Origin: Thermomucor indicae-seudaticae
Taxonomy: Eukaryota; Mucoromycota; Mucoromycetes; Mucorales; Lichtheimiaceae
Direction: 5' to 3'
NCBI GenBank assembly: GCA_000787465.1
Contig: JSYX01000293.1
Location: 1-42,663, forward strand
Length of the DNA stretch: 42,663 nt
Within the stretch, counting starts at the first letter, position 1; each line of letters opens with the position of its first letter. The position numbers and the translations under genes are program-made. Below, one piece after another: positions 9,728 through 18,935 of the stretch. The notes under the pieces are model-generated. The model was given only the letters and a program-made list of their open reading frames with translations, was not told where the DNA came from and searched no databases.

Positions 9728-10085
9728 CATCACGTACATAATAAAGCGGCAAGGAGAAAGTATATTATGTTTAAAACGTAGTACTACATAGTGGCTCGTT
9801 GGCGACTGCTGATTGAACTGCATAGGTATATGGATAACCGGCTTGGATATCCACTTTACATCTACAAAAGTCTCAAAGAATGGAGTCCTATCTGGAAGCA
9901 TTGACGCCGTCGCACCATCCAGCGGATTCACAAGACAAATAACTCTATATGACGAAAAGAGTGGAAAGCGTTCTTATAGACCTCTTTCTAGCTCGTTGAA
10001 TGATTCTGTCTGGATCATGATTGTCCTTGTTCTACGAGATCTCATAAAGAACATTGGCATAGGCAATGATATATTTTTATAACTC

Positions 10086-11034
10086 TTAGGCATCATCCAT
10101 GAGGTCGAAAAACGTGTCTTGATGAACCACTACGCCATATTTTGATGATTGGGTATCATTCAGCATGTCAATGTACTTGAACAGGTTCATTGTTTCTTCT
10201 GCATCCACGCGTAAGAGATGGCTATCGAGCAGCACATCTTTGATGAAAACACAAACCTTGTGTCGAAATCGGCGGGTAGCTTGGCGGAGGTGAGATGTAT
10301 TCACCGTTTTTAAACTAACATTGAGCTCCATAAGCAGTGTCGCGCAAGCACGTCGCTGCCATAATTACCATGTGGCTTCTGTCGGATGCGAATCCAGACA
10401 AGTACGTTCTCGCAGGAATCAGTCGGAAATATCTATTAAGGTGTGTGCGAGAACAAGTCGTAAAGGGAAAACAATGGGAGGTATTATTACCTTTCAAAAC
10501 GATCCAACAGCTGAAGTTCTGGATGAAATGCTTCGGCAATGTACTGATCCAATGGGCAAGGAAACGGAAGAATGGTGTCAAAGTCATAGACCATGCGTCG
10601 ACTATGGTGTGTAAACCGTCTTTGCTCTTTCACCAACGTATTGCTGCACTTACGCGCCATCCACTAGCAGAATGACATGGTAATCCTTGCCACGCAGTAG
10701 GAGATTTTAGCACAAGATACGCCAAAAAAAGCAGCTTATCTATGTGCATGTGTGTGTGTTTACCCAAATGACAGGTCGATCGTTGTGGTCGCATGCTTTC
10801 TGTTTCCATATGGGCACCTGCAGTAACATATAAAGTGTCAAAGCACTATTTTTCTCACTGTTTATTTTGCCTACTACGCACAGTTCGATTCGGATTGCTT
10901 ATAAAGACAACGGTGCATTGCGCAAGTGCATTGGGATCTTGCTCAGCGATACGCTTGCAAAGCATGTAAATGTTCTCTTCACAATAGCAGCGGGTGTAGG
11001 TATGGTCGTCTCTTCGTAATGCAAGTAATGACAT
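10086..11034 (-). CDS. NTAQ1: Protein N-terminal glutamine amidohydrolase (NTAQ1/WDYHV1 family), 7 exons, 194 aa
   Basis: Exons (minus): 11034-10882, 10817-10764, 10685-10654, 10601-10491, 10432-10369, 10314-10257, 10198-10086; introns 52-78 nt, all in phase. The protein shows family landmarks in order: YTRCYCEENIYMLCKRI (catalytic Cys), VVFISN, VPIWKQKA, VIWDYHVILL (the WDYHV motif with the catalytic His), MVYDFDTILPFPCPLDQYI (catalytic Asp region), YLSGFASDRSHM, and a C-terminal PPPSYPPI segment. The enzyme deamidates N-terminal Gln to Glu, feeding proteins into the Arg/N-degron pathway. Length matches the family (about 200 aa). An in-frame ATG at 11085 would add 17 residues; 11034 is preferred because family N-termini are short. 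Every exon is too short to stand out as an ORF, so the gene is easily missed. Confidence 0.92.
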
Positions 11035-11085
11035 GCTTTGATTTGCTTTCGGAAAATGAGCGGTGCCGAAACGAATGATCCGCAT

Positions 11086-12440
11086 TCACAGCAACAGTCA
11101 TGAACACTGCGTCCGAGAGAGTTGTTTCACTGTTTAGGTTGCCTATACGGAATAACTTGGCGAGTGTGTTGGTTTTCGGACTTGCGCGGCGCGTGATATC
11201 CGGTATGCTCGATAAGGAGAGCGCATTCAAGCGATCCCCGGTCCGTCTATTAACATTCTATATAAGAGACGCCGTTGGTATCAAGCACGCAGCGACCTCC
11301 GTTTCTTGGCTCTCTACAGAAAGGCTCGAAACGACTAGCTTACATATGCTGTTGACTTTTTTGGGGATTTCCCGGGATGATGTAGAGAGCGAGCGGCCGT
11401 TCTTCAAAGCATGTATATTCACATCCAGTTTGAGCTCGGATGAACCGACAATCTTGTCGAGCGTTTCAATGAAGGGATAGTTGTTTCTTAGAGCCCATGA
11501 AGTGATTTTTGGTTAGCTATGCAAAAGATTCATTGTATGCAACGGTAGACATAAGCAAAGCAAAGATAATGTGCAAGAACGCCAAGAGTACTCTCGATTT
11601 ACTGTAATTCAGTATGCCACCAATTCTACCATTGAACAAGCGTTGGATGGATCGGGATTTGTCACTGCATGGAGCGCTGTTCCAACTGGAAAGAATCTTG
11701 AGTTTGTTTGTTGATTCTTCTTCTTTGTAAGGCTAGCGGGAAAGAACGCATCGGAAGGTCCGAGTCCAACAAACAATCAAACGAATGCTCGTCCCTGACT
11801 TTATTCAAAAGTACTATATACTGCCTTTTTACAATGCCCGATTGGTGTCTCGCTCCTTTCATGAATATGCACTTTATGAAAAAGTGATCCACATTCTTTA
11901 TACAAGGTAGACATTGCTCGGCGTGCACATGTATGCTAAGCCGATTTTGCAAGTTAGCGTATGACTCCTATAAACAGGTTCCAGACTTTTGTGTTGAGCT
12001 AGCGGACCTCCCCTCTGAGCATTTTAGTGTCTCATTCGCTCGTGCAAGTTTTGAAGGCATATTTCTGTTTTCTGAAAAGCGCAAAAACAATGATCGACGA
12101 GTTTCTTTCTTGGTACAGCGCAGTGCATGCGGTATCATCCAAACAACAACAAAAATAGAGATCGACTCGCACTTTATGTTGTCACGAGGAAACGAAACCT
12201 GTGCTTGGCAAGGCTAACATGATGCTATGTGAACGTCGATCTTTAATCTTAAGAGGGAGCTTGTCTGGAACTTGGGGCTCGTAATCATGCCTATTTCTTT
12301 AGTGCACCCCGACCCACCTTTTAGCCTGCTTCTAAAAAAAAACGTCGATCCCAAGTTTACATCATGCAAAGCGCGCACCCAGAACACTAGTCTAAAAGAA
12401 CCAAGAAAAAAACAACCAAAGTGCTGGCTTGGCATGGCTC
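11086..12440. other. Unresolved coding-like region between NTAQ1 and the wall-protein gene
   Basis: Two coherent peptides are visible but do not form a model I trust. On the minus strand, 11510-11260 gives TSWALRNNYPFIETLDKIVG, then SSELKLDVNIHALKNGRS and ICKLVVSSLSVESQETEVAA, ending at TAG. On the plus strand, 11765-11909 gives TIKRMLVPDFIQKYYILPFY then NARLVSRSFHEYALYEKVIH, and about 12055-12160 gives FCFLKSAKTMIDEFLSWYSA. The plus pieces could be exons of one gene (possible donor GTAGAC at 11908). I recognise none of them; transposon relics are also possible. Confidence 0.3.
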
Positions 12441-12445
12441 CAAAA

Positions 12446-12455
12446 TATATAAAAG
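12446..12455 (+). promoter_or_regulatory. TATA box of the GPI-anchored wall-protein gene
   Basis: TATATAAAAG lies 46-55 nt before the ATG at 12501, followed by a CA-rich leader (CACCAACAACAACAACAATC) typical of highly expressed fungal genes. Confidence 0.75.
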
Positions 12456-12500
12456 AGGTGGGGGTCCACCAACCAGGCACCACCAACAACAACAACAATC

Positions 12501-13421
12501 ATGAAGGCCTCACTTATTACCTCTGTCCTTGCTTTCCTTGCCATTTCAACGTCTGTCCAAGCTGCACCTCAAGCCGGCGGCAACCCGCCTCAAGCTGCAC
12601 CCTCTCAAGCTGCCGGTGGTGCTCAATCCAACCAGACCGGCCCAGTGTATATCACGAACCCTACGGAAGGCACCGTTTGGCAGCCTGGATCGCAGCAAAC
12701 GGTGTCCTGGCAGAACCCTCAGCAAGGCCTTACGGCGTTGACGATTGAACTCCTGCAAGGCGATCCCAATGCGCTCAAGCTTGTCCAGACTCTGGCGACC
12801 AATGTGAACCCTTCCAGTGGCTCGACCCAGGTCACGGTGCCCAAGAACGTGTCGATTGGCGATTATGCTTTGGCTGTCGGTCAAGACCCGTCGCAAATGG
12901 CTTATATGGGCGGACTGAAGATTGCCAACACGGGTGGAGCTGCTTCTTCTTCTTCTTCGGGTGCAGCACAGCAGCAAACGGCTGGTCCTAGCGCTCAATC
13001 CGCGGGCGTCAAGCGTCAAGAACTCGCTGCTGGTGCTTCTGGTTCAGGTGCTGCCGCTGGTGCTGCCTCTCCCACTGGTTCTGGTGCTGCCTCTTCCGCT
13101 GGTGCTTCTGGTGCTGCCGCTGGTGAGTCTGGTGCTGCTTCTCCCACTGGTGCTGCTGGTGCTGCTGGTGCTGCCTCTTCTTCTGGTTCTGCTACCGCCG
13201 CTGCTCAGTCTGGTGCCGCTTCTTCTGCTGCTGCTGGAGGCTCTTCTTCCTCCTCCACGGGCTCCACTGCTGGTAGTGCTTCCGGCGATTCTGGCTCCTC
13301 CTCCACAGGATCTACTGGCGGTACTTCTGGCTCTTCCTCCACCTCCTCGTCTGGTTCTGGCAAGCTTGCCACTGGTGCATTTGCCCTCGCTGCTCCTCTC
13401 GTCCTCACTCTGGCTTTCTAA
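12501..13421 (+). CDS. Kre9/Knh1-like GPI-anchored cell-wall protein, 306 aa
   Basis: Single exon. The N-terminus MKASLITSVLAFLAISTSVQ with cleavage near AxA is a signal peptide. Residues about 50-143 form an Ig-like Kre9/Knh1 N-terminal domain: GPVYITNPTEGTVWQPGSQQ then TVSWQNP, LTIELLQGD, TVPKNVSIGDYALAVGQDP. The second half is a long Ser/Ala/Gly/Thr stretch built from GAASPTGSGAASS-type repeats, ending in SGSGKLATGAFALAAPLVLT and LAF, a GPI-attachment signal. Proteins of this type sit on the plasma membrane or wall and are linked to beta-glucan organisation; the exact role here is inferred. A strong TATA box and an A/C-rich leader suggest high expression, and AATAAA follows at about 13517. 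Ser-rich linkers differ greatly between homologues. Confidence 0.85.
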   Translation: MKASLITSVLAFLAISTSVQAAPQAGGNPPQAAPSQAAGGAQSNQTGPVYITNPTEGTVWQPGSQQTVSWQNPQQGLTALTIELLQGDPNALKLVQTLATNVNPSSGSTQVTVPKNVSIGDYALAVGQDPSQMAYMGGLKIANTGGAASSSSSGAAQQQTAGPSAQSAGVKRQELAAGASGSGAAAGAASPTGSGAASSAGASGAAAGESGAASPTGAAGAAGAASSSGSATAAAQSGAASSAAAGGSSSSSTGSTAGSASGDSGSSSTGSTGGTSGSSSTSSSGSGKLATGAFALAAPLVLTLAF

Positions 13422-13578
13422 ACATATCCGATTCTTCTCCCTGTAGCCCTTTCCTCGTTTATTACTAGATGTCTTGTCTGTAACAAATAAGATTGTCACG
13501 TTCCTCTTGTGACAAGAATAAATGACACTTGTATTTTATGAAAAAGAACGAACGAGAGTTCCTTTTTTTATTATGACA

Positions 13579-14521
13579 CTAGTGGATGTATTTCTGTAAG
13601 AAGCGACGATGAAAGTCTGAACGCAACATGTCGTTGACGAAACGTTTCTTGTTCTTTTCTTCGGTCCCCCGTGCTTGATTCTTGAATATGACATCGTCAT
13701 CCCATCTAGAACAAAGATGAGAATCGAGCTTTTTCACAACTTGCGCAAGTTCCAAGAACGTACCGCCTCTTGACGCTGAAATCTCTTTTCTGTTCTCCCA
13801 GCTGCAACAACGGATTACCAGTTAAGGCTTCCTGTTCCCGTTTGGCCTCTTCAGCGGCGAGTCTTTCACGCTCCTGACGTTCCTTTTCTTCTGCACGTTC
13901 TTTTCGTATCTTTTGTAATGTCGCTAGTAGTTCGGCAGTATTATCCTCATCATCATCATCGTCACTGCTCACACGATATTCTTGAGTTGTGTGGTCGATT
14001 TGGCTCTCGGCAAGGATTTACCTGCTTTCACTACTACTACTTTCGCTGTCGTCGCTATCACTATTCTGTTCATCCCTGTCTAATTCGGCCATGCGTTCAG
14101 CTTCTTCCAACAGTTTTTGCCGGCGAGCATCTGCTTCGGTTGCTTCAGGACCGGCGCCAATCAGTCGTTGCTGCTCTTTGCCCTCTTCCTTTGCCTTGTT
14201 CTCATAGTACTCTTGTTCTGCCTTTCGCAATTCCTCCTTCAATCGCTCGCGATCGCCAATCTCTTCTTCGGTACCTTGACCCGGTTGTCTGGAAAATGGC
14301 GGCGGTGTGAGTGAGTTTGTCGCGCGCGCTTTACAGAAAGAAACAAGATGCGCACCTGAATTTGAGCTTGGTGTGGGATGCGAGATCACGAGAGCTGTAC
14401 TGGAAACTGGGCGCTTTGCTGTCGTATCCGCGAGCGGGGTCAAATGTGGGACGGGCTGCTGTGGTCTAAAGAATGATCAGCGGCGAAAAAGGGCGATTAC
14501 TCGCTCGAATTGAATTACCAT
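13579..14521 (-). CDS. CWC15: Spliceosomal protein CWC15 (Cwf15/AD-002), 5 exons, 235 aa
   Basis: Exons (minus): 14521-14519 (only the ATG), 14465-14356, 14288-14022, 13964-13764, 13705-13579; four phase-consistent GT-AG introns of 53-67 nt. The N-terminus [14 protein letters not shown]...[20 protein letters not shown] is the conserved Cwc15 start. The middle is acidic and Glu/Lys/Arg-rich coiled coil with Ser/Asp runs and [20 protein letters not shown]. The C-terminus [20 protein letters not shown]...[20 protein letters not shown] matches the family's terminal block. Cwc15 is a Prp19-associated (NTC-related) component of activated spliceosomes, nuclear. Human CWC15 is about 229 aa, so the length fits. 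The ATG-only coding exon is unusual but gives the canonical N-terminus exactly. Confidence 0.95.
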
Positions 14522-14647
14522 TGCAAAGGAAAAAGGGTTCAATCAATTAATGAATGAGAAGGGCAAAGAAGAAGAATTTCTTCAGTTTCAAGGAAGGAGT
14601 TCGGAGTTTATTAGTATATTACAGCGCAGCAAATAAAGAGGTGGAGA

Positions 14648-15090
14648 CTAAAACATGGCAACGGCAGCAGCAACGACTGCGGAGAGCGCCAAGGCGACAG
14701 CGCCTGAGGGAGAGGCATCGGAAGCAGCAGCATTGTGTCCTGCAGCTTGAGCGGCGGACTGGCTTGCTTGAGCGAGGGATTGGCTAGCTTGAGCGATCTC
14801 GCTACTGATGGAGGCCTGCATGCTGGGGGGCAGTTGGCTCATGTAAGAATTGTACATGGAAGAGAAATCAGCTGAATGCTGGCTATAGTAGCTTGCGAAG
14901 CTTTGGAGTGCGGATGGATCGAGGTTAGGGATATCGGAGGGCATTTGGGTCGGGACAGCGACTGCTCAAGAATAGAGTAAGGCTTCAGCAAAGAGCCTGA
15001 CGGTTTGTTTTTTCTTGTTCGTCTTTTACCTTGGGCCATCACCGCCATGGGTACAACAATCAAAGTAGCAAGGACTGTAACGGGCTTCAT
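14648..15090 (-). CDS. Small secreted, probably GPI-anchored protein, 124 aa
   Basis: Exon 1 15090-15030 encodes MKPVTVLATLIVVPMAVMAQ, a signal peptide; a phase-1 intron (15029-14962, 68 nt) splits it from exon 2 (14961-14648). The mature part is PTQMPSDIPNLDPSALQSFA followed by SYYSQHSADFSSMYNSYMSQ and an Ala/Ser/Gln helix (IAQASQSLAQASQSAAQAAG). It ends in AVALALSAVVAAAVAMF, a hydrophobic tail with no charged residues, as expected for GPI addition. I do not recognise a domain; similar short Ala/Ser proteins are common in fungal walls. A TATTTAAA element lies about 50 nt upstream. Confidence 0.75.
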
Positions 15091-15136
15091 AATGAAAGAA
15101 AGGGTGCCTGAAATGAAAAACCGCAGAACCCCATGG

Positions 15137-15144
15137 TTTAAATA
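15137..15144 (-). promoter_or_regulatory. TATA-like element of the small secreted protein gene
   Basis: On the minus strand TATTTAAA, 46-54 nt before the ATG at 15090. Spacing fits a TATA box. Confidence 0.5.
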
Positions 15145-16568
15145 GAATAAGCGAGATAAGCTGATCTATACTGTTTATGGACTACGCGATGTGGCTGTGC
15201 TACGACCAAATTTAGGAGATCACAGAGATCTGTGCTTCAATGAAATGCCCACTCCATTTCGTGTATATTGGAACTGATCCGCATAATACCAAGAGTTGAT
15301 CGAATGGCCCACGGCTAGGTGACACAGTTTATTATTGGCGTTCGATTACAATAATAGAAGCTTGCCATCCTAACGAAATTGCTTGCTTCTGTACAGGGGA
15401 GTATCGTTCTTTGTCTTGTCGAGCCCGACATCATACGACTCACCACTCATCTGGATATACTGGTTTGATGAAAGACTGCTCTGTCATGCTGTGTTACAGA
15501 CACAGGCGACACCCCCCTTTCAGAATGGGGTTATGAATTCAGCCCGAACAGCCCTTTTGGGTAGAGAATTACTCTACGCGCGCCGCAAAATGTTCGAACT
15601 TGCATGTTCTTTCTGCGTCCGCTTGGACAAAGCGTGATGCACGATACAATTCTCAAGTTAAAGTACTATGCTATTTTAGGACATTTCAAACAAGAAGTCT
15701 CGTCCTGTGAGGAGTATAGTGGGGGCCTGAGTGAGGCCGGATGGAGTCAGTCCGAAATGGGTCGATGCTTTCTCGTAGTTTTGTTGATCGCTGGGAGAAG
15801 AGCCGACCTCGGAAGCTGACCAGGTGGCTCTGGTGCTCAGTGTTTAAGTCGTAGCCGAATGCAGCCGTACGGGTTTCATCAAGCTGCATTGGAACGGACC
15901 AAAGTCCACGTTCATTTGAACAAATGTAAAGAAGTAGGTGGCGGACCTAGGCTTCAAGTCGCCATCCTGCGTACTCTAGCCAATCGTAAAAAAGCCTGAG
16001 CAGCCTGAAAATGATTGATTTAACATTAGCAACAGTTCGAGGATATGTCAAGGAACAACTGACGAAAGAAGACGATGCCGACATGATGCAGAGGACCTCC
16101 ATACCAACCTATCACTCACTGTGATGGCGGAGCTAATCCCGAATGCGAACCCGTTCTCGAAGTGGTATTCGGCAAGTGATCATGAGAGGCGTTTTTTGGA
16201 GATATACCCACCGATCGTGTCCTGTATGAGGATTGGGACATGCTGCCAGATTTTGTTGCATCACTTGTATGTCTGGCAGTTTTTTGCCTCGTTCTTCTTG
16301 ATTTGACTTTCCGTATGCATTGAGTGAGTGCCTCAGGTCTCAATGAACATCATTCGCTTTTCGTAAGCGAGGATCAGCTTGTCGATACGGACCATCCATT
16401 GGCAATATATCGCTTATTGTACTGTATACAAAGCAAGCGAACTGACGCTTAGAGAACGTCATACTTGCACTTTCTTGTGATGGATAACCAAGCTCACACT
16501 CCGATCTTAGCGCGTCCACGGCCCTTGCCATCCGAAACTGTTTTTTGTTTCTGTTTTCCTTTGCCGTT
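15145..16568. other. Intergenic region with possible degenerate coding sequence near 16.0-16.5 kb
   Basis: From 16012 a short frame reads MIDLTLATVRGYVKEQLTKE then DDADMMQRTSIPTYHSL. In the next frame, 16123-16320 reads DGGANPECEPVLEVVFGK, two TGA codons, then FFGDIPTDRVLYEDWDMLPD and a hydrophobic LVCLAVFCLVLLDLTF. These look like a decayed membrane-protein gene or unrecognised exons upstream of the methyltransferase gene, but no clean splice model was found. Positions 15145-16000 show nothing supportable. Confidence 0.3.
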
Positions 16569-17117
16569 ATGCTGACGCTATTGCTGGGCTATCTGTTTCT
16601 GGGCTGCATGTTCTACGTCGAGCATCGCTACGAGTCGGCATGGAGGACGACGACGGCGATCCAGACGTCAGGCGACGACCAGGGCACCTGGCGATTGCTG
16701 GTAGTGATCTGGCTGTTTTGCCTGACGGTGAACCCCTTGGTATGGCTTGTGATACTGCAGGTTGGCGAGGCGCCGACGTGGCTCGGCTGGGTGGGTCTAG
16801 GCTGGATCCTGGGCGGGATCGTGTTGCTGCGGTGGACATTGTACGTGAATCCGTTTTACCTGCGTGCGATGGCGACGACGGACGATCACTTTATATGCAC
16901 GGACGGGCCGTACAAGGTGGTGCGGCATCCGGGGTACGCGGCGTTTATTGTCGCTTGGCTCGGGTTTGGATTGGCGACGGCGAACTGGTACGCGTTTCTG
17001 ACGGTGGCGGTGCTTGTTGTGTACAGTTACGTCCGGAGAGCGTTTGCGGAGGAGCAGATGATGCTGGACCGATTCAGTGTTGATTACCAACACTACATGA
17101 ACGAGACCTTTAGGTAA
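16569..17117 (+). CDS. ICMT-type (isoprenylcysteine carboxyl methyltransferase family) membrane protein, 182 aa
   Basis: Single exon from ATG 16569. About four membrane segments: MLTLLLGYLFLGCMF, LLVVIWLFCLTVNPLVWLVI, WLGWVGLGWILGGIVLLRW, and a long C-terminal hairpin YAAFIVAWLGFGLATANWYA/FLTVAVLVVYSYV. The diagnostic part is GPYKVVRHPGYAA followed about 35 residues on by AEEQMMLDRFSVDYQHYM, the GPYxxVRHPxY...EE pattern that binds S-adenosylmethionine in ICMT/PEMT-like enzymes. Length is that of the short family members. Whether the substrate is a prenylated protein, a lipid or another compound cannot be told. It converges with the Gdown1-like gene 477 nt downstream; that gap shows no feature. 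Confidence 0.8.
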   Translation: MLTLLLGYLFLGCMFYVEHRYESAWRTTTAIQTSGDDQGTWRLLVVIWLFCLTVNPLVWLVILQVGEAPTWLGWVGLGWILGGIVLLRWTLYVNPFYLRAMATTDDHFICTDGPYKVVRHPGYAAFIVAWLGFGLATANWYAFLTVAVLVVYSYVRRAFAEEQMMLDRFSVDYQHYMNETFR

Positions 17118-17594
17118 AATAAGAAAAAACGGCAGCAGCAGCACACAAGGGCGGTGAAAGACTGAATGTGTTTTGTTGTCAGGATCATCCCGTTCGTCTT
17201 TTAATACCCCAATATACCCGGCTTGTATTCTATTTCTATCAAGAGTATATATCTAGTGCTTCTCAAGTGATCTTGGAAGGCAATTAAAGACTATTCTTTG
17301 CGCTTTCATCGCGCGCGAGTGATAAAAACGCATCCTGACTGATAAAAGGACCTATGGATGGGATTTGTTATGAATCGACATCTCCAGAGTGTTTATTACC
17401 GAGTAGACCAACAAAGTAGCCGAGCAAAATGGATGAATTTCGTCGCAGTAAAAGAACATGGGGGAATTTATTAACTTGGCGTTGATAGCTATAGAGCAAT
17501 GGGTGATTTCAGGACATAGAGTGGTTCAATTACAAGAATCGGCTGCGGGTCATGGTATAGAGAGCATCTGTGTGTGTGTATATTGGCGGGAAAA

Positions 17595-18721
17595 TCAGCG
17601 TCGTCTTCGGCTACGGTTTTGTCGAAAAAACGCATTGTCGCCGTCGTCGTCGTCATCCTCGTCGTCCGTGTAGAGCTGATGATATTCATCCATTTCATCG
17701 CTATCCGTATGATCCGAGGATGACCTTGTCAAGTACCCGTCGTCGTCGTTGTTGTTGCATGAACTGCTGGAGCTTGTCGAGTCGTCTTGGTCTTCAGCGA
17801 TGTAACATGGTGCAGGGTCCATTGGCTGAGTATCCAGGGATCCTAGATGCATTCGGCCCATTCTCATGCTATATATCATCCCACTCAATATCCAAGTAGG
17901 GTGAGCAGGTAATACCCATCCACTCACCTTAATGTTTCGTCCAGGCTCATCTCCATGGCCTGTTTCATTCTGGTCTCCTAACCCACGGTCAAACTTGGCC
18001 CCAAAGAAAAAGGGATCATTGGCAAAGGGGGGTACTTACTCTCAGCAGACGTTCTCTATCTTCCTGAAGCTGAACCGATTCATCGAGCGAGATCATGCAC
18101 ACTTTGACCTAGAGCCAACCTTACTTAACCACACGGACCATCCAAACAAGGTGCACTTGTTTACCTGTGACTCTAAAGTACGTGCTTGATTCGTTGTTGT
18201 TGGTAGAGACAACGAGCGGGTTTCGGTGCGGGTGAAGGACGCGGTTGCGTTTGCGGATGCAATCGTGCGCCTTCGTGCTTGTTGGACAGGCGTGAGCAAG
18301 CTGAGCTCATTGAATTTCAAGGTCATTGGCGATTCGCTATCGGCAAAGGTGTTGTCGGGCGTGATGTGGTCGTCCAGGAGGGTGTCATCTTTCAGCATGG
18401 TGTCGATCAGTCGGATACTTTTTCGCAGTTTGTCACCCTTGTCTGGCAGGGTGTTGACGACCGTTCTTTTATTTCATGACCATGATCAGAGAGGGCTTTA
18501 TCGTCTCAGAGCAACAAGTTTGGGTGTAGACCAAGTTGAATATGTTACCTCAGGCGGAGCACGCGCTGGTTGCGTTCTTTAAGCTTTATGAGCTCAGACC
18601 GGGTGAAGCTTTCAAGGCATCTTAGCATGAGCGATCGTGCATGATGATCGCGTCGAGGCCGGGGTAAGACACAGGTTGGGCGATGGCCGCTGGAGCGGCT
18701 TTGTTCTTGTTGCTGCTGCAT
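17595..18721 (-). CDS. Gdown1/GRINL1A-like nuclear protein with UIM-like helix, 5 exons, 293 aa
   Basis: Exons (minus): 18721-18549, 18465-18165, 18108-18040, 17977-17928, 17883-17595; introns 44-83 nt, phases agree. Residues about 40-90 read ESFTRSELIKLKERNQRVLR...VVNTLPDKGDKLRKSIRLID, matching the xLPDKGxKI motif region of Gdown1 (POLR2M/GRINL1A), a protein that binds RNA polymerase II; this assignment is by motif memory. A later helix ETRMKQAMEMSLDETLSGMI resembles a ubiquitin-interacting motif (E..A...S..E). The C-terminus is Ser/Asp-rich with acidic runs (YTDDEDDDDDGDNAFF) and a basic end (QNRSRRRR). An upstream in-frame ATG at 18814 would add 31 residues. Function remains inferred. Confidence 0.6.
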
Positions 18722-18935
18722 AGCTGGGGGACAAGGCTGGTTGATGCGCGCGCGCAGTTTCAAATGCCCCAAACGTGGGCCATAACGACGATATGTTTCC
18801 GATGGACCCTGCATAACACAAGTTGCCTATTGGCTCTGATCCATAACGTAGATTAGACACAGTTTTTATTAACGGGGGGGGCGTAGGTATATCACAAAGC
18901 AGAAATCTGACAACAAGTTCGAATATATCTCAAGT

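Noticed and set aside
10337..10675. Plus-strand frame first read as a retroelement RNase H-like fragment
   Set aside because: It is antisense to NTAQ1 exons 3-5, whose motifs are unmistakable.
11100..11480. 126-residue plus-strand open frame
   Set aside because: The opposite strand reads as a more protein-like sequence, and neither could be tied to a gene; listed only as unresolved.
12922..13499. Long Leu/Val-rich and Ser/Arg-rich frames on both strands over the wall-protein repeat
   Set aside because: Out-of-frame shadows of the GCTGCTGGTGCT-type repeats of the Kre9-like gene.
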